In this document: positions 8,522 to 16,983 of the stretch, piece by piece
Position numbering within the stretch: position 1 is the first letter of the stretch
Layout of the letters: each line of letters opens with the position of its first letter
NCBI RefSeq assembly: GCF_029813775.1
Contig: NZ_JARVKW010000001.1
Coordinates: 2,501-66,500, forward strand
DNA length: 64,000 nucleotides
Origin: Streptomyces sp. DH24
Lineage (GTDB): Bacteria > Actinomycetota > Actinomycetes > Streptomycetales > Streptomycetaceae
Direction: 5' to 3'
Notes under the pieces: model-generated
Told to the model about the DNA's origin: nothing
Seen by the model: only the letters and a program-made list of their open reading frames with translations
The model's database searches: none
Translations under genes and position numbers: made by a program

Positions 8522-9220
8522 ATGCCGGTTGCGATCATCACGGGGGCCTCGAAAGGGCTGGGGCTGGCGCTCGCCGAGGCGCTGGCCGGGCGGGGCTGGG
8601 ATCTGGTGCTGGACGCGCGGGACCCGGTCCCGCTGGCGGAGGCGGCCGGGCTGGTGTCGGCGCGCGGCACCCGGGTGACGGCCCTGCCCGGGGACGTCAC
8701 GGACGCCGGGCACCGCGCGGAGCTGGTGGCGGCGGCGTGGCGGCTGGGCGGGGTGGATCTGCTGGTGCACAACGCGAGCGCGCTGGGCGCCGAACCGCTC
8801 GTGGGGCTGGAGGAGCTGCCGCTGGAGGGGCTGCGCCGGGCTCTGGAGGTGAACGTGGTGGCGGCGCTGGGCCTGGTCCAGGAGGCGCTGCCGCTGCTGC
8901 GGGCCTCCCGGGCGGGCACGGTGATCGCGGTCAGCTCGGACGCGGCGGCCGAGGCGTACGAGACGTGGGGCGGGTACGGGGCGTCCAAGGCGGCCCTTGA
9001 CCAGCTCGCGGCGGTCCTCGCCGTGGAGGAGCCGGGGCTGCGGGTGTGGGCGGTGGATCCCGGGGACATGGCGACGGACCTGTACGCGGCGGCCGTACCG
9101 GACGACGACGGTCCGCGGCCCGATCCGGCCGATGTGGCGCCGGCCTTCCTGCGGCTGCTGGAGGAGCGGCCGGTGAGCGGGCGGTATGCCGCTCCGGCGC
9201 TGCTGGAGGGACGGCGGTGA
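8522..9220 (+). CDS. Short-chain dehydrogenase/reductase (classical SDR)
   Basis: This 232-residue Rossmann protein has the cofactor motif TGASKGLGLALAEA (residues ~7-20), NASALG in the NNAG position, a serine in AVSSDAAA, and the catalytic Tyr-x3-Lys in YGASKAAL (~160). PGDMATDL corresponds to the PG motif. The substrate is unknown. The ATG at 8522 follows GAGGGGA. Its stop codon overlaps the GTG start of the QueA-like gene (GTGA), so the two are translationally coupled. Confidence 0.92.
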   Translation: MPVAIITGASKGLGLALAEALAGRGWDLVLDARDPVPLAEAAGLVSARGTRVTALPGDVTDAGHRAELVAAAWRLGGVDLLVHNASALGAEPLVGLEELPLEGLRRALEVNVVAALGLVQEALPLLRASRAGTVIAVSSDAAAEAYETWGGYGASKAALDQLAAVLAVEEPGLRVWAVDPGDMATDLYAAAVPDDDGPRPDPADVAPAFLRLLEERPVSGRYAAPALLEGRR

Positions 9221-10395
9221 CGCGGGCCCCGGGGATGCCCGTGCGGGAGCCGGGGCGGGCGTGGCGGGTGCCGGCGGAGCTGTCGGCGCGGGTGCCGGCC
9301 GAGCAGCGGGGCCCCGGGCTCGACCGGGACGCCGTGCGGCTGCTGGTGTCGCGCGGGACCGAGGTGTCGCATCACACCTTCGCCCAGCTGCCGCGGCTGC
9401 TGCGGGCCGGTGATCTGCTCGTCGTCAACACTTCGGCCACGCTGGCCGCGGCCGTCGACGGGTGGATCGGGCACGCGCGCGTGGTGGTGCATTTCTCCAC
9501 GCTCGGGGACGACGGCCGGTGGGCGGTCGAGCTGCGGGACCCCGACGGACGGGGCACTACGCGCGCGCGTGGTTCGAAGGGGGCGCGGGCCGTTCCCCGG
9601 AAGGGTGGCGGCGGGAGGCGGGCGGGCGGGCCCGCGGGTACGGAGGTGCGGCTGCCGGGCGGGGTGCGTCTGGTGCTGGCCGAGCCGCTGGACGCGGGCA
9701 GCGACCGGTTGTGGTGGGCGCGGGCGTCGGGGCCGGGGGTGCTCGGGATGCTGCGCGCGCACGGGCGGCCGATCCGCTACTCGTACACGGAACGGGACCA
9801 GCCGCTGTCCGTGTACCAGACGGTGTTCGCGCTGCCGTCGCCCGACGGGCTGGGGAGTGCGGAGATGCCGAGTGCGGCGCGGCCCTTCACGGCGCGGCTG
9901 GTGGCGGAGCTGGTGAGCCGGGGGGTGCAGTTCGCACCGGTCACGCTGCACACGGGGGTGGCCTCGGCGGAGGCGCACGAGCCGCCGTATCCGGAGCGGT
10001 TCGCGGTGCCGGAGGCGTCGGCGCGGGTCATCAACGCGGTGCGGGCGGGTGACGGTCGGGTGATCGCGGTGGGCACGACCGCCGTGCGGGCCGTGGAGTC
10101 GGCGGCCGGCGCCGACGGGGTCGTACGGGCGCGGTCGGGGTGGACCGGTCTGGTGGTGACGCCGGAGCGCGGGGTGCGTGCGGTGGACGGGCTGCTGACG
10201 GGCCTGCACGAGCCGGAGGCCTCGCATCTGCTGATGCTGGAGGCGGTCGCGGGGCGGGCGGCGGTGGAGCGCGGCTACGAGGAGGCCTTGCGCGGGCGCT
10301 ACCTGTGGCACGAGTTCGGGGACGTCCATCTCGTACTGCCGCGCACGGCCGGGGAGTTTGCTTACGCAGAGCAGTGCACGGCCGACAGGCCGTGA
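9217..10395 (+). CDS. QueA-like S-adenosylmethionine:tRNA ribosyltransferase-isomerase family protein
   Basis: The protein has 392 residues from GTG 9217, which overlaps the SDR stop. QueA family blocks are recognisable: LLRAGDLLVVNTSATLAAAV near the N-terminus, YQTVFALPSPDG, VTLHTGVAS, VIAVGTTAVRAVES, and HEPEASHLLMLEAVAG. Compared with classical QueA it is longer and diverges at normally invariant places; for example GSAEMPSAARPFT stands where GSVAAPTAGLHFT is expected. QueA transfers the ribose of SAM to preQ1-tRNA in queuosine synthesis, but no other queuosine gene is in this window. I therefore assign the family, not the reaction. Confidence 0.8.
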   Translation: MTRAPGMPVREPGRAWRVPAELSARVPAEQRGPGLDRDAVRLLVSRGTEVSHHTFAQLPRLLRAGDLLVVNTSATLAAAVDGWIGHARVVVHFSTLGDDGRWAVELRDPDGRGTTRARGSKGARAVPRKGGGGRRAGGPAGTEVRLPGGVRLVLAEPLDAGSDRLWWARASGPGVLGMLRAHGRPIRYSYTERDQPLSVYQTVFALPSPDGLGSAEMPSAARPFTARLVAELVSRGVQFAPVTLHTGVASAEAHEPPYPERFAVPEASARVINAVRAGDGRVIAVGTTAVRAVESAAGADGVVRARSGWTGLVVTPERGVRAVDGLLTGLHEPEASHLLMLEAVAGRAAVERGYEEALRGRYLWHEFGDVHLVLPRTAGEFAYAEQCTADRP

Positions 10396-10702
10396 GAGCG
10401 AAGGGCGACCGGTGTGAGCCCGGGCATAGGACGCAGGTCACGTACGAAGGTCAATAGGAGGTAAACACCCTCAAGTCACTCCACATGAGCGGGGCGGACT
10501 GTCCGATCTGCCCCGTTTCGCCCTTTCTAGATCCACTACCGGGCTTCGTACGTCACACCTTTGCCTCCGGATTTTGCGGCCGCTAACAATGGCTCTCGTC
10601 GCTCAGCGCCGCAAGTTCTTCCGCGGCGTTTGTGCCGGAAGCACCAACTGTCCCCACCGGACGACGAGCGACCTCCGCGCTATCCGAAGAGGTCCATTCG
10701 CC
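10396..10702. promoter_or_regulatory. Structured leader/promoter region of the transglycosylase gene
   Basis: This is a 307-bp gap without a convincing gene. It holds an orphan AGGAGG (10456-10461) with no start codon at usable spacing. A long-range inverted repeat pairs ACGTACGAAG (10440-10449) with CTTCGTACGT (10544-10553). A GC hairpin lies around 10492-10518 (CGGGGC / GCCCCG). I looked for the c-di-AMP (ydaO) riboswitch core that precedes some Streptomyces cell-wall hydrolase genes and do not see it. Confidence 0.4.
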
Positions 10703-11440
10703 ATGCCCAAGATCAGCCTGAACCGTGGTCTCAGTCGTGCCCTGAACCGCAAGCACAAGATCGCTGTTGCCGGTGCCGCCACCCTCGGCGTCTCCGCCCT
10801 GGCCTTCTCGGCCGTGCCCAGCAACGCGTCGACGACGACCACGACCGAGGCCGTGTCCGCCGCTCCGGTGAAGTACAGCTCCGAGCGCATCACGGACGTG
10901 AAGACCAGCGTCACCGACCAGCTCGCCGAGGCGAACCTCAAGGCCGAGGCCATCGCCGCGAAGCAGAAGGCCGCCGCCGAGGCCGCCGCGAAGCAGAAGG
11001 CCGCCGAGGCCGAGAAGAAGGCCGCCGCCGCTGCCGCCGCCAAGAAGGCCGCGCAGGAGCGCAAGGCCAAGGAGGCCGCCAGCCGCTCCGCGCAGCGCGC
11101 CCCGGTCAAGAAGACCTACGCCAACAACCTCGACGGCTGGATCCGTGAGGCCCTGGACATCATGAAGGCCAAGGGCATCCCGGGCTCCTACCACGGCCTG
11201 CACAAGAACATCATCCGGGAGTCCTCGGGCAACCCGAAGGCCATCAACCTCTGGGACATCAACGCCCAGAACGGCATCCCGTCCAAGGGTCTGCTCCAGG
11301 TGATCCCGCCGACCTTCGAGGCGTACCACGTGTCCGGCACCCCCAAGGACATCTGGAACCCGGTCTCCAACATCACGGCCGCCGCCAACTACGCGGCCGA
11401 CCGTTACGGCTCGATCGACAACGTCAACAGCGCGTACTGA
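10703..11440 (+). CDS. Secreted lytic transglycosylase (SLT) domain protein
   Basis: The protein has 245 residues from ATG 10703. A signal peptide spans ~1-42 (KIAVAGAATLGVSALAFSA, cleavage near SNASTT). A long Ala/Lys/Glu-rich helix, probably coiled coil, runs ~65-140. The C-terminal SLT goose-lysozyme-like domain (~150-245) carries IIRESSGNPKAIN with the catalytic glutamate (IIRES), then SKGLLQVIPPTFEAYH and NITAAANYAADRYGS. It should cleave peptidoglycan outside the membrane. The upstream in-frame ATG at 10574 gives a non-signal-like N-terminus and was rejected. Confidence 0.92.
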   Translation: MPKISLNRGLSRALNRKHKIAVAGAATLGVSALAFSAVPSNASTTTTTEAVSAAPVKYSSERITDVKTSVTDQLAEANLKAEAIAAKQKAAAEAAAKQKAAEAEKKAAAAAAAKKAAQERKAKEAASRSAQRAPVKKTYANNLDGWIREALDIMKAKGIPGSYHGLHKNIIRESSGNPKAINLWDINAQNGIPSKGLLQVIPPTFEAYHVSGTPKDIWNPVSNITAAANYAADRYGSIDNVNSAY

Positions 11441-11472
11441 GGTCGGCGCGGACCTCTCTCGTGAACGCCGAA

Positions 11473-11502
11473 GGGCGGCACCCTCCTGACGGGGTGCCGC
11501 CC
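11473..11502 (+). terminator. Bidirectional terminator between SLT and FHA-ABC genes
   Basis: GGGCGGCACCC (11473-11483) and GGGTGCCGCCC (11492-11502) form a perfect 11-bp stem with an 8-nt loop between convergent genes. Confidence 0.8.
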
Positions 11503-11522
11503 TCCGGGCATGACGGGCGAGG

Positions 11523-14045
11523 CTACTTGCGCATGACCTCGGGCTCGTGGCGGCGCAGGAAGCGGGCCACGAAGAAGCCGCAGACCACGCCCAGGAAGAT
11601 CAGGGCGGCCATGTCCATGCTCCAGGCACCCACGCTGTGCTCCCACAGCGGGTCCGTGTCGGCGCCCTCCTCGGGCGGGCTGATCCGGTTGAAGTCCAGC
11701 GTGGCGCCCGCGGCGGCGACGGCCCAGCGCGACGGCATCAGGTACGAGAACTGGTTGACGCCGGCCGTGCCGTTCAGGGCGAACAGGCAGCCCGTGAACA
11801 CGACCTGGATGATCGCGAACATCACCAGCAGCGGCATGGTCTTCTCGGCCGTCTTCACCAGCGACGAGATGATCAGGCCGAACATCATCGACGTGAAGCC
11901 CAGCGCCATGATCGGCAGGGACAGCTCGACCAGCGTGAGCCCGCCGAGCACCAGGCCCTCCTCCGGGATCTCCCGGGTGGAGAAGCCGATGACACCGACC
12001 AACAGGCCCTGCAGCACGGTGATCATGCCGAGCACGAACACCTTCGACATCAGGTACGCCGACCGGGACAGGCCGGTCGCGCGCTCCCGCTCGTAGATCA
12101 CCCGTTCCTTGATCAGCTCACGGACCGAGTTGGCGGCGCCGGCGAAGCAGGCGCCGACCGCGAGGATCAGCAGGACCGTGGTGGCCGTGCCGTTCGGGAT
12201 GGTCCGGCCGGTCTGCGGGTTCACCGGGTTGGGCAGCAGACCGCGGTCCGGGTCGATGAGCAGGCTCACCGCGCCGAGGACGGCCGGCAGGATCAGCATC
12301 AGCGCCAGGAAGCCCCGGTCGGAGGCGATCACCGACACATAGCGGCGCACCAGCGTGACGAACTGCGACATCCAGCCCTGCGGCTTCGGCGGGCGCATCG
12401 CCTGCATCGGCGGCATCTGCACGGACTGCGGGGCGACGGCGTCGATGTCCGCGGCGTACATCTGGTAGTGCTGCGAGCCCTTCCAGCGGCCCGCCCAGTC
12501 GTAGTCGCGGTAGTTCTCGAAGGCGGAGAAGACGTCGGCCCAGGTGTCGTAGCCGAAGAAGTTCAGCGCCTCCTCGGGCGGACCGAAGTAGGCGACCGAA
12601 CCGCCGGGCGCCATCACCAGGAGCTTGTCGCAGATCGCCAGCTCGGCCACCGAGTGCGTGACGACGAGGACCGTACGGCCGTCGTCGGCCAGGCCGCGCA
12701 GCAGCTGCATGACGTCGCGGTCCATGCCCGGGTCGAGGCCGGAGGTCGGCTCGTCCAGGAAGATCAGCGACGGCTTGGTGAGCAGTTCAAGGGCCACCGA
12801 GACACGCTTGCGCTGGCCACCGGAGAGGGAGGTGACCTTCTTGTCCTTGTGGATGTCGAGCTTGAGCTCGCGCAGCACCTCGTCGATGCGGGCGTCGCGC
12901 TCGGCGGCCGTGGTGTCGGCCGGGAAGCGGAGCTTCGCCGCGTACTTGAGGGCCTTCTTGACGGTCAGCTCCTTGTGCAGGATGTCGTCCTGCGGGACCA
13001 GACCGATGCGCTGGCGCAGCTCGGCGAACTGCTTGTAGAGGTTCCGGTTGTCGTAGAGGACCTCGCCCTGGTCGGCCGGGCGATAGCCGGTGAGTGCCTT
13101 GAGTAGCGTCGACTTGCCGGAACCGGACGGTCCGATGACCGCGATCAGCGACTTCTCCGGGACGCCGAAGGAGACGTCCTTCAGGATCTGCTTGCCGCCC
13201 TCGACCGTGACGGTCAGGTGGCGCGCGGAGAACGACACCTCACCGGTGTCGACGAACTCCTCCAGCCGGTCGCCGACGATCCGGAACGTCGAGTGGCCGA
13301 CGCCGACGATGTCGGTCGGGCCGAGCAGCTGCGAGCCGCCCTTCGCGATCGGCTGACCGTTGACGTACGTGCCGTTGTGCGAGCCCAGGTCGCGGATCTC
13401 CATGCGACCGTCGGGCGTCGAGTGGAACTCGGCGTGGTGGCGGGAGACCTGCAGGTCCGAGACGACCAGGTCGTTCTCCAGGGCACGGCCGATGCGCATC
13501 ACGCGGCCGAGGGCGAACTGGTGGAACGTGGTCGGGCTGCGGTCGCCGTAGACCGGTGGCGCCCCCGCGCCACCACCGGGTGCCTGCTGCTGCGGGATGT
13601 GCGCGGCGGGCTGCTGCGGCTGCTGCCAGCCGGCCCCCGGGGCCTGCTGCTGCGGCGGCGCCTGCTGCGCCCAGCCGGCGTTCGCGCCCTGCGCCGTGTA
13701 CGGCTGCTGCTGGGACTGCGCCTGCGGCGTCGCGACGGCGGCGGAACCCGAGAGGGTCACGCGCGGTCCGTCGGTCGCGTTGCCCAGGTTCACGGCCGTG
13801 CCCGGGCCGACCTCCAGCTGATGGATCCGCTGGCCCTGCACGAACGTGCCGTTGGTGCTGCCGTGGTCCTCGACGACCCAACTACGGCCGTTGAAACTGA
13901 CCGTGGCGTGACGCCAGGACACCCTGGCGTCGTCGAACACGACGTCTCCCTGCGGATCGCGTCCGAGCGTGTATGACCTGGACGGATCGAGCGTCCACGT
14001 CCGTCCATTCGATTCCAGTACGAGTTCCGGCACTCCATGCCCCAC
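11523..14045 (-). CDS. FHA-FHA-ABC ATPase-ABC2 permease fusion protein
   Basis: This 840-residue protein has, in order: FHA domain 1 (~20-100, TLGRDPQGDVVF and STNGTFVQG); a Gln/Pro/Ala-rich linker (~105-165); FHA domain 2 (~175-255, RIGRALENDLVVSD, SRHHAEF, GSHNGTYVNG); an ABC nucleotide-binding domain (~275-490) with Walker A GPSGSGKST, signature LSGGQRKR and Walker B LIFLDEPTSGLDP; and an ABC-2 type permease with about six hydrophobic segments (~560-830). This is the ABCG-like half-transporter architecture gated by phosphothreonine-binding FHA modules, so input from Ser/Thr kinases is likely. The substrate is unknown. It starts at GTG 14045. Confidence 0.93.
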   Translation of the reverse strand: MGHGVPELVLESNGRTWTLDPSRSYTLGRDPQGDVVFDDARVSWRHATVSFNGRSWVVEDHGSTNGTFVQGQRIHQLEVGPGTAVNLGNATDGPRVTLSGSAAVATPQAQSQQQPYTAQGANAGWAQQAPPQQQAPGAGWQQPQQPAAHIPQQQAPGGGAGAPPVYGDRSPTTFHQFALGRVMRIGRALENDLVVSDLQVSRHHAEFHSTPDGRMEIRDLGSHNGTYVNGQPIAKGGSQLLGPTDIVGVGHSTFRIVGDRLEEFVDTGEVSFSARHLTVTVEGGKQILKDVSFGVPEKSLIAVIGPSGSGKSTLLKALTGYRPADQGEVLYDNRNLYKQFAELRQRIGLVPQDDILHKELTVKKALKYAAKLRFPADTTAAERDARIDEVLRELKLDIHKDKKVTSLSGGQRKRVSVALELLTKPSLIFLDEPTSGLDPGMDRDVMQLLRGLADDGRTVLVVTHSVAELAICDKLLVMAPGGSVAYFGPPEEALNFFGYDTWADVFSAFENYRDYDWAGRWKGSQHYQMYAADIDAVAPQSVQMPPMQAMRPPKPQGWMSQFVTLVRRYVSVIASDRGFLALMLILPAVLGAVSLLIDPDRGLLPNPVNPQTGRTIPNGTATTVLLILAVGACFAGAANSVRELIKERVIYERERATGLSRSAYLMSKVFVLGMITVLQGLLVGVIGFSTREIPEEGLVLGGLTLVELSLPIMALGFTSMMFGLIISSLVKTAEKTMPLLVMFAIIQVVFTGCLFALNGTAGVNQFSYLMPSRWAVAAAGATLDFNRISPPEEGADTDPLWEHSVGAWSMDMAALIFLGVVCGFFVARFLRRHEPEVMRK

Positions 14046-14636
14046 TGAGTTGTCCCCCGAATTGCCCCCGTCGCGGGGAGTCTAGGGATGTCGAACATCG
14101 GGGGAACTATTTCAGGCTCGGGCCCCTGACCGAAAGTCGGGCCTTGTGAAGACCCCGCAGCGGCCCTTCGCCGGTTTCCCAGCACGCGGTTGAAAACGGC
14201 CCGGAGGGTGGCAATCCCCCCGAGAAGGCCATGCGCGGCGGTCGTGGCACCGGGCCGTGCCCGCACAGTGGCGTCGCCGCCCGCGCGGCAGGCGTCAGTG
14301 TGCGGACACGTCCCGGGCGCGGGCGGTCGGGTCGCGCCGTCCGGCGGGAGGTCCGCGTTCGGCGTCGACACGGTTCCGGGTACGCACCGCCGTCGAGATC
14401 ACGCCACTCGGTGTCGGCCCGGCCGGTGCGCCCGGGCGCGGACGCCGCGGGCGCCGGGGCGCTGCCGCCGTGAGCGCCCGAGGACGCGGGACGCCCGAGC
14501 GGCCCCGCCGGCACGGAGCACCCCGCATCCCGGCCCCCGCAATCCCCGCGCAACCCGTGGGACACCGACTGTTCCGTGTCCGGCTGGCGGACCTCGGGGG
14601 CGGGGGGCACCGCGTGCCGGATACGGTGGAAGCACC
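14046..14636. promoter_or_regulatory. Divergent intergenic region, FHA-ABC / serB
   Basis: These 591 bp separate divergent genes. The open frame upstream of serB and a 179-codon reverse frame both have shadow-like Arg/Pro-rich translations, so I call no gene. The only short symmetry near the FHA-ABC start is GATGT-CGA-ACATC (14087-14099), a possible operator. A GGTGGA stretch precedes the serB ATG. Nothing else is recognisable. Confidence 0.4.
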
Positions 14637-15869
14637 ATGAGCGCATCGCAGACCTCCGACGTCCCCACGCTCCTTGTCAAGATCTTCGGCAAGGACAGGC
14701 CGGGCATCACGGCCGGCCTCTTCGACACTCTCGCCGCCTACTCCGTCGACGTGGTCGACATCGAGCAGGTCGTCACACGTGGCCGGATCGTGCTGTGCGC
14801 GCTCGTGACCGAGCCGCCCCGGGGCCAGGAGGGCGAGCTGCGGGCGACCGTCCACAACTGGGCGGAGTCGCTGAAGATGCAGGCGGAGATCATCTCCGGC
14901 ATCGGAGACAACCGTCCGCGCGGCCTCGGCCGCTCCCTGGTCACCGTGCTGGGCCACCCGCTCACCGCGGAGGCGACGGCCGCGATCGCCGCCCGGATCA
15001 CCGGGACCGGCGGCAACATCGACCGCATCTTCCGGCTCGCCAAGTACCCGGTGACCGCCGTCGAGTTCGCGGTCTCCGGCGTCGAGACCGAGCCGCTGCG
15101 CACCGCCCTGGTCACGGAGGCGGCGGCGCTCGGCGTGGACGTGGCGGTCGTCGCCGCGGGGCTGCACCGGCGCGCGCAGCGGCTGGTCGTCATGGACGTG
15201 GACTCGACGCTCATCCAGGACGAGGTGATCGAGCTCTTCGCGGCGCACGCCGGCTGCGAGGACAAGGTCGCCGAGGTGACGGCGGCGGCGATGCGCGGCG
15301 AGCTGGACTTCGAGCAGTCGCTGCACGCGCGCGTGGCGCTGCTGGAGGGCCTGGACGCGTCGGTGGTGGACAAGGTCCGCAGCGAGGTGCGGCTGACGCC
15401 CGGCGCGCGCACCCTGATCCGTACGCTGAAGCGCCTCGGCTACCAAGTGGGCGTCGTGTCCGGCGGGTTCACGCAGGTCACCGACGACCTGAAGGAGCGG
15501 CTCGGGCTGGACTTCGCCCAGGCGAACACGCTGGAGATCGTCGACGGGAAGCTGACCGGCAGGGTCACCGGCGAGATCGTGGACCGGGCGGGCAAGGCGC
15601 GGCTGCTGCGCCGGTTCGCCGCGGAGGTGGGCGTACCGCTGTCGCAGACGGTGGCGATCGGTGACGGCGCCAACGACCTGGACATGCTGAACGCGGCCGG
15701 TCTGGGCGTCGCCTTCAACGCCAAGCCGGTGGTGCGGGAGGCCGCGCACACGGCGGTGAACGTGCCGTTCCTGGACACGGTGCTGTATCTGCTCGGCATC
15801 ACCCGCGAGGAGGTCGAGGCGGCGGACACGCACGACGCGCACCTCGACGGGTACCTCGACGCGCACTGA
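14637..15869 (+). CDS. serB: Phosphoserine phosphatase with N-terminal ACT domains
   Basis: This 410-residue protein has two ACT-type regulatory domains (~10-90 and ~100-175; LLVKIFGKDRPGITAGL is the ACT start). A HAD-superfamily phosphatase domain follows, with motif I MDVDSTLIQDE (nucleophile D187, acid D189), motif II VVSGGF and motif IV GDGANDLDML. It hydrolyses L-3-phosphoserine in the last step of serine synthesis; the ACT domains suggest amino-acid feedback. The ATG at 14637 is chosen because the homology begins at MSASQTSDVPTLLVKIF. The length matches the actinobacterial long SerB (SerB2-type) form. Confidence 0.96.
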   Translation: MSASQTSDVPTLLVKIFGKDRPGITAGLFDTLAAYSVDVVDIEQVVTRGRIVLCALVTEPPRGQEGELRATVHNWAESLKMQAEIISGIGDNRPRGLGRSLVTVLGHPLTAEATAAIAARITGTGGNIDRIFRLAKYPVTAVEFAVSGVETEPLRTALVTEAAALGVDVAVVAAGLHRRAQRLVVMDVDSTLIQDEVIELFAAHAGCEDKVAEVTAAAMRGELDFEQSLHARVALLEGLDASVVDKVRSEVRLTPGARTLIRTLKRLGYQVGVVSGGFTQVTDDLKERLGLDFAQANTLEIVDGKLTGRVTGEIVDRAGKARLLRRFAAEVGVPLSQTVAIGDGANDLDMLNAAGLGVAFNAKPVVREAAHTAVNVPFLDTVLYLLGITREEVEAADTHDAHLDGYLDAH

Positions 15870-15917
15870 ACTGCCGGGCATCTCGACGCACGCGGCCGGC
15901 TCCGACGGGTACGTGAA

Positions 15918-15945
15918 GGGCCCGGCACCTCGTGGTGCCGGGCCC
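15918..15945 (+). terminator. serB terminator
   Basis: GGGCCCGGCACC (15918-15929) and GGTGCCGGGCCC (15934-15945) form a perfect 12-bp stem closed by TCGT. Confidence 0.85.
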
Positions 15946-15948
15946 GCG

Positions 15949-16029
15949 TCGTGTCCGTCCGGCGCCGGCCGTGTCCGCCGGTGCCGGTCGTGTCCGTCCG
16001 GCGCCCGTCGTGTCCGCCGGTGCCGGGAG
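15949..16029. repeat. 39-bp tandem repeat, two copies of a double half-unit
   Basis: After the serB terminator, CGTGTCCGTCCGGCGCC and GTGTCCGCCGGTGCCGG alternate, giving two near-identical 39-bp units. Each unit is made of two ~19-bp half-units of the form CGTGTCCG(T)CCGG(C/T)GCC. The array ends 11 bp before the stop of the convergent SixA-like gene. Confidence 0.8.
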
Positions 16030-16039
16030 GCCTCGGGGC

Positions 16040-16558
16040 CTACTCCGTGGGCGCCCAGTAGTCGACGAGTGTGGCGACGCCGGGCTCCACGGACTTCCAG
16101 TCCCCGGTGAACGTCAGGACGGCGAACGCGGCGGCCGGGAAGCCGCGGCGGACCATCCGGTCACGGGCGTCGCCCTCGGCCGAGCCGGCCAGCACGTCGG
16201 CGAGGCCGTGGATGCCGGGGTTGTGGCCGACCAGCAGGACGTTGCGCACGTCGTCGGGGGTCTCGTTGAGCACGGTGATGAGCTCGCCGGGCGAGGCCTC
16301 GTAGATCCGCTCCTCGTACACGGTCTTCGGTCGGTGCTCGAACTCGTGTACGGCGAGCTTCCAGGTCTCGCGGGTCCGGGTCGCGGTGGAGCACAGGGCC
16401 AGGTCGAAGGGGATGCCGGTGTCGGCCAGCTTGCGTCCGGCGAACGCGGCGTCCATGCGCCCCCGCTCGGCGAGCGGTCGCTCGTGGTCGGTCACCGGTG
16501 GCCAGTCGGCTTTCGCATGCCGGAAAAGGACAATCCTGCGGGGTTCTGCGACGCTCAT
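16040..16558 (-). CDS. SixA-like histidine phosphatase
   Basis: This 172-residue protein belongs to the histidine phosphatase (phosphoglycerate-mutase-like) superfamily. The catalytic RHG variant reads FRHAKADWP near residue 12, as in SixA. The arginine in RPLAERG and the second histidine in LLVGHNPGIH (~128) complete the pocket. E. coli SixA dephosphorylates phosphohistidine on phosphotransfer proteins; the substrate here is unproven. ATG start at 16558. It is convergent with serB, separated by a repeat array. Confidence 0.9.
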   Translation of the reverse strand: MSVAEPRRIVLFRHAKADWPPVTDHERPLAERGRMDAAFAGRKLADTGIPFDLALCSTATRTRETWKLAVHEFEHRPKTVYEERIYEASPGELITVLNETPDDVRNVLLVGHNPGIHGLADVLAGSAEGDARDRMVRRGFPAAAFAVLTFTGDWKSVEPGVATLVDYWAPTE

Positions 16559-16645
16559 GCGTCCCAGCTTCGCACGAAACAGGCCACGAGGCGCAGGGAG
16601 TTGACCGCCCCGGCGGACACCCGTCGGCGCATGATCGGCGGACGG

Positions 16646-16852
16646 TCAGCGCATGATCAGGTGCCGCAGGTGCTCAAGGAGCCGGCTGATCGCCGGGTCG
16701 CCCGCGGCCGCGTGGGCGTCGGACGGGTGCAGTATCAGGGCGAGCAGCGCGACGAAGGACAACGTGGGCAGGGCGAGGGCCCACCAGGGCAGCCTGCTGT
16801 CGACGCCACCCCGGGAAGCCGGGTGGGGCGGGGTGTGCGTGGGGGCCGACAT
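16646..16852 (-). CDS. Small single-span membrane protein, unknown function
   Basis: The protein has 68 residues from ATG 16852, which has GGAGG 6 nt upstream; an upstream start at 16915 lacks such a site. A Pro/Ser-rich N-terminus is followed by one hydrophobic segment (LPWWALALPTLSFVALLALIL cut at about residues 23-43) and an Ala/His/Leu-rich amphipathic tail ending LRHLIMR. I do not recognise a family. It lies downstream of the MFS/micro-protein operon, beyond a terminator-like hairpin. Confidence 0.65.
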   Translation of the reverse strand: MSAPTHTPPHPASRGGVDSRLPWWALALPTLSFVALLALILHPSDAHAAAGDPAISRLLEHLRHLIMR

Positions 16853-16983
16853 GGGTGCCTCCGCAGGTCTCCGGGACGAGTGGTCCGCGCCGAGTGGTCC
16901 GTCGTACGCGGCCACATCTCGAAGCTACGGAATCCGCGGTCCCCAACCCATCCGGAGATCCACCCACTTGACCCTGACCCTGT

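Noticed and set aside
8278-10329. Upstream continuation of the kinase reading frame to a 1065-codon ORF
   Set aside because: The extension is antisense to the SDR and QueA-like genes, its translation is Arg/Pro-rich shadow sequence, and the GAF kinase homology begins cleanly at ATG 8277.
10485-10586. 33-codon ORF (ATG 10485) after the orphan AGGAGG
   Set aside because: The ribosome-binding site is over 20 nt away and the peptide shows no recognisable feature.
10396-10702. c-di-AMP (ydaO-type) riboswitch before the transglycosylase gene
   Set aside because: The conserved ydaO core sequences are not present, although the leader has its own inverted repeat.
14107-14646. Possible 179-codon gene in the FHA-ABC/serB gap, and extension of serB upstream to 14190
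   Set aside because: Both translations are compositionally shadow-like and lack homology or ribosome-binding sites. SerB homology starts at ATG 14637.
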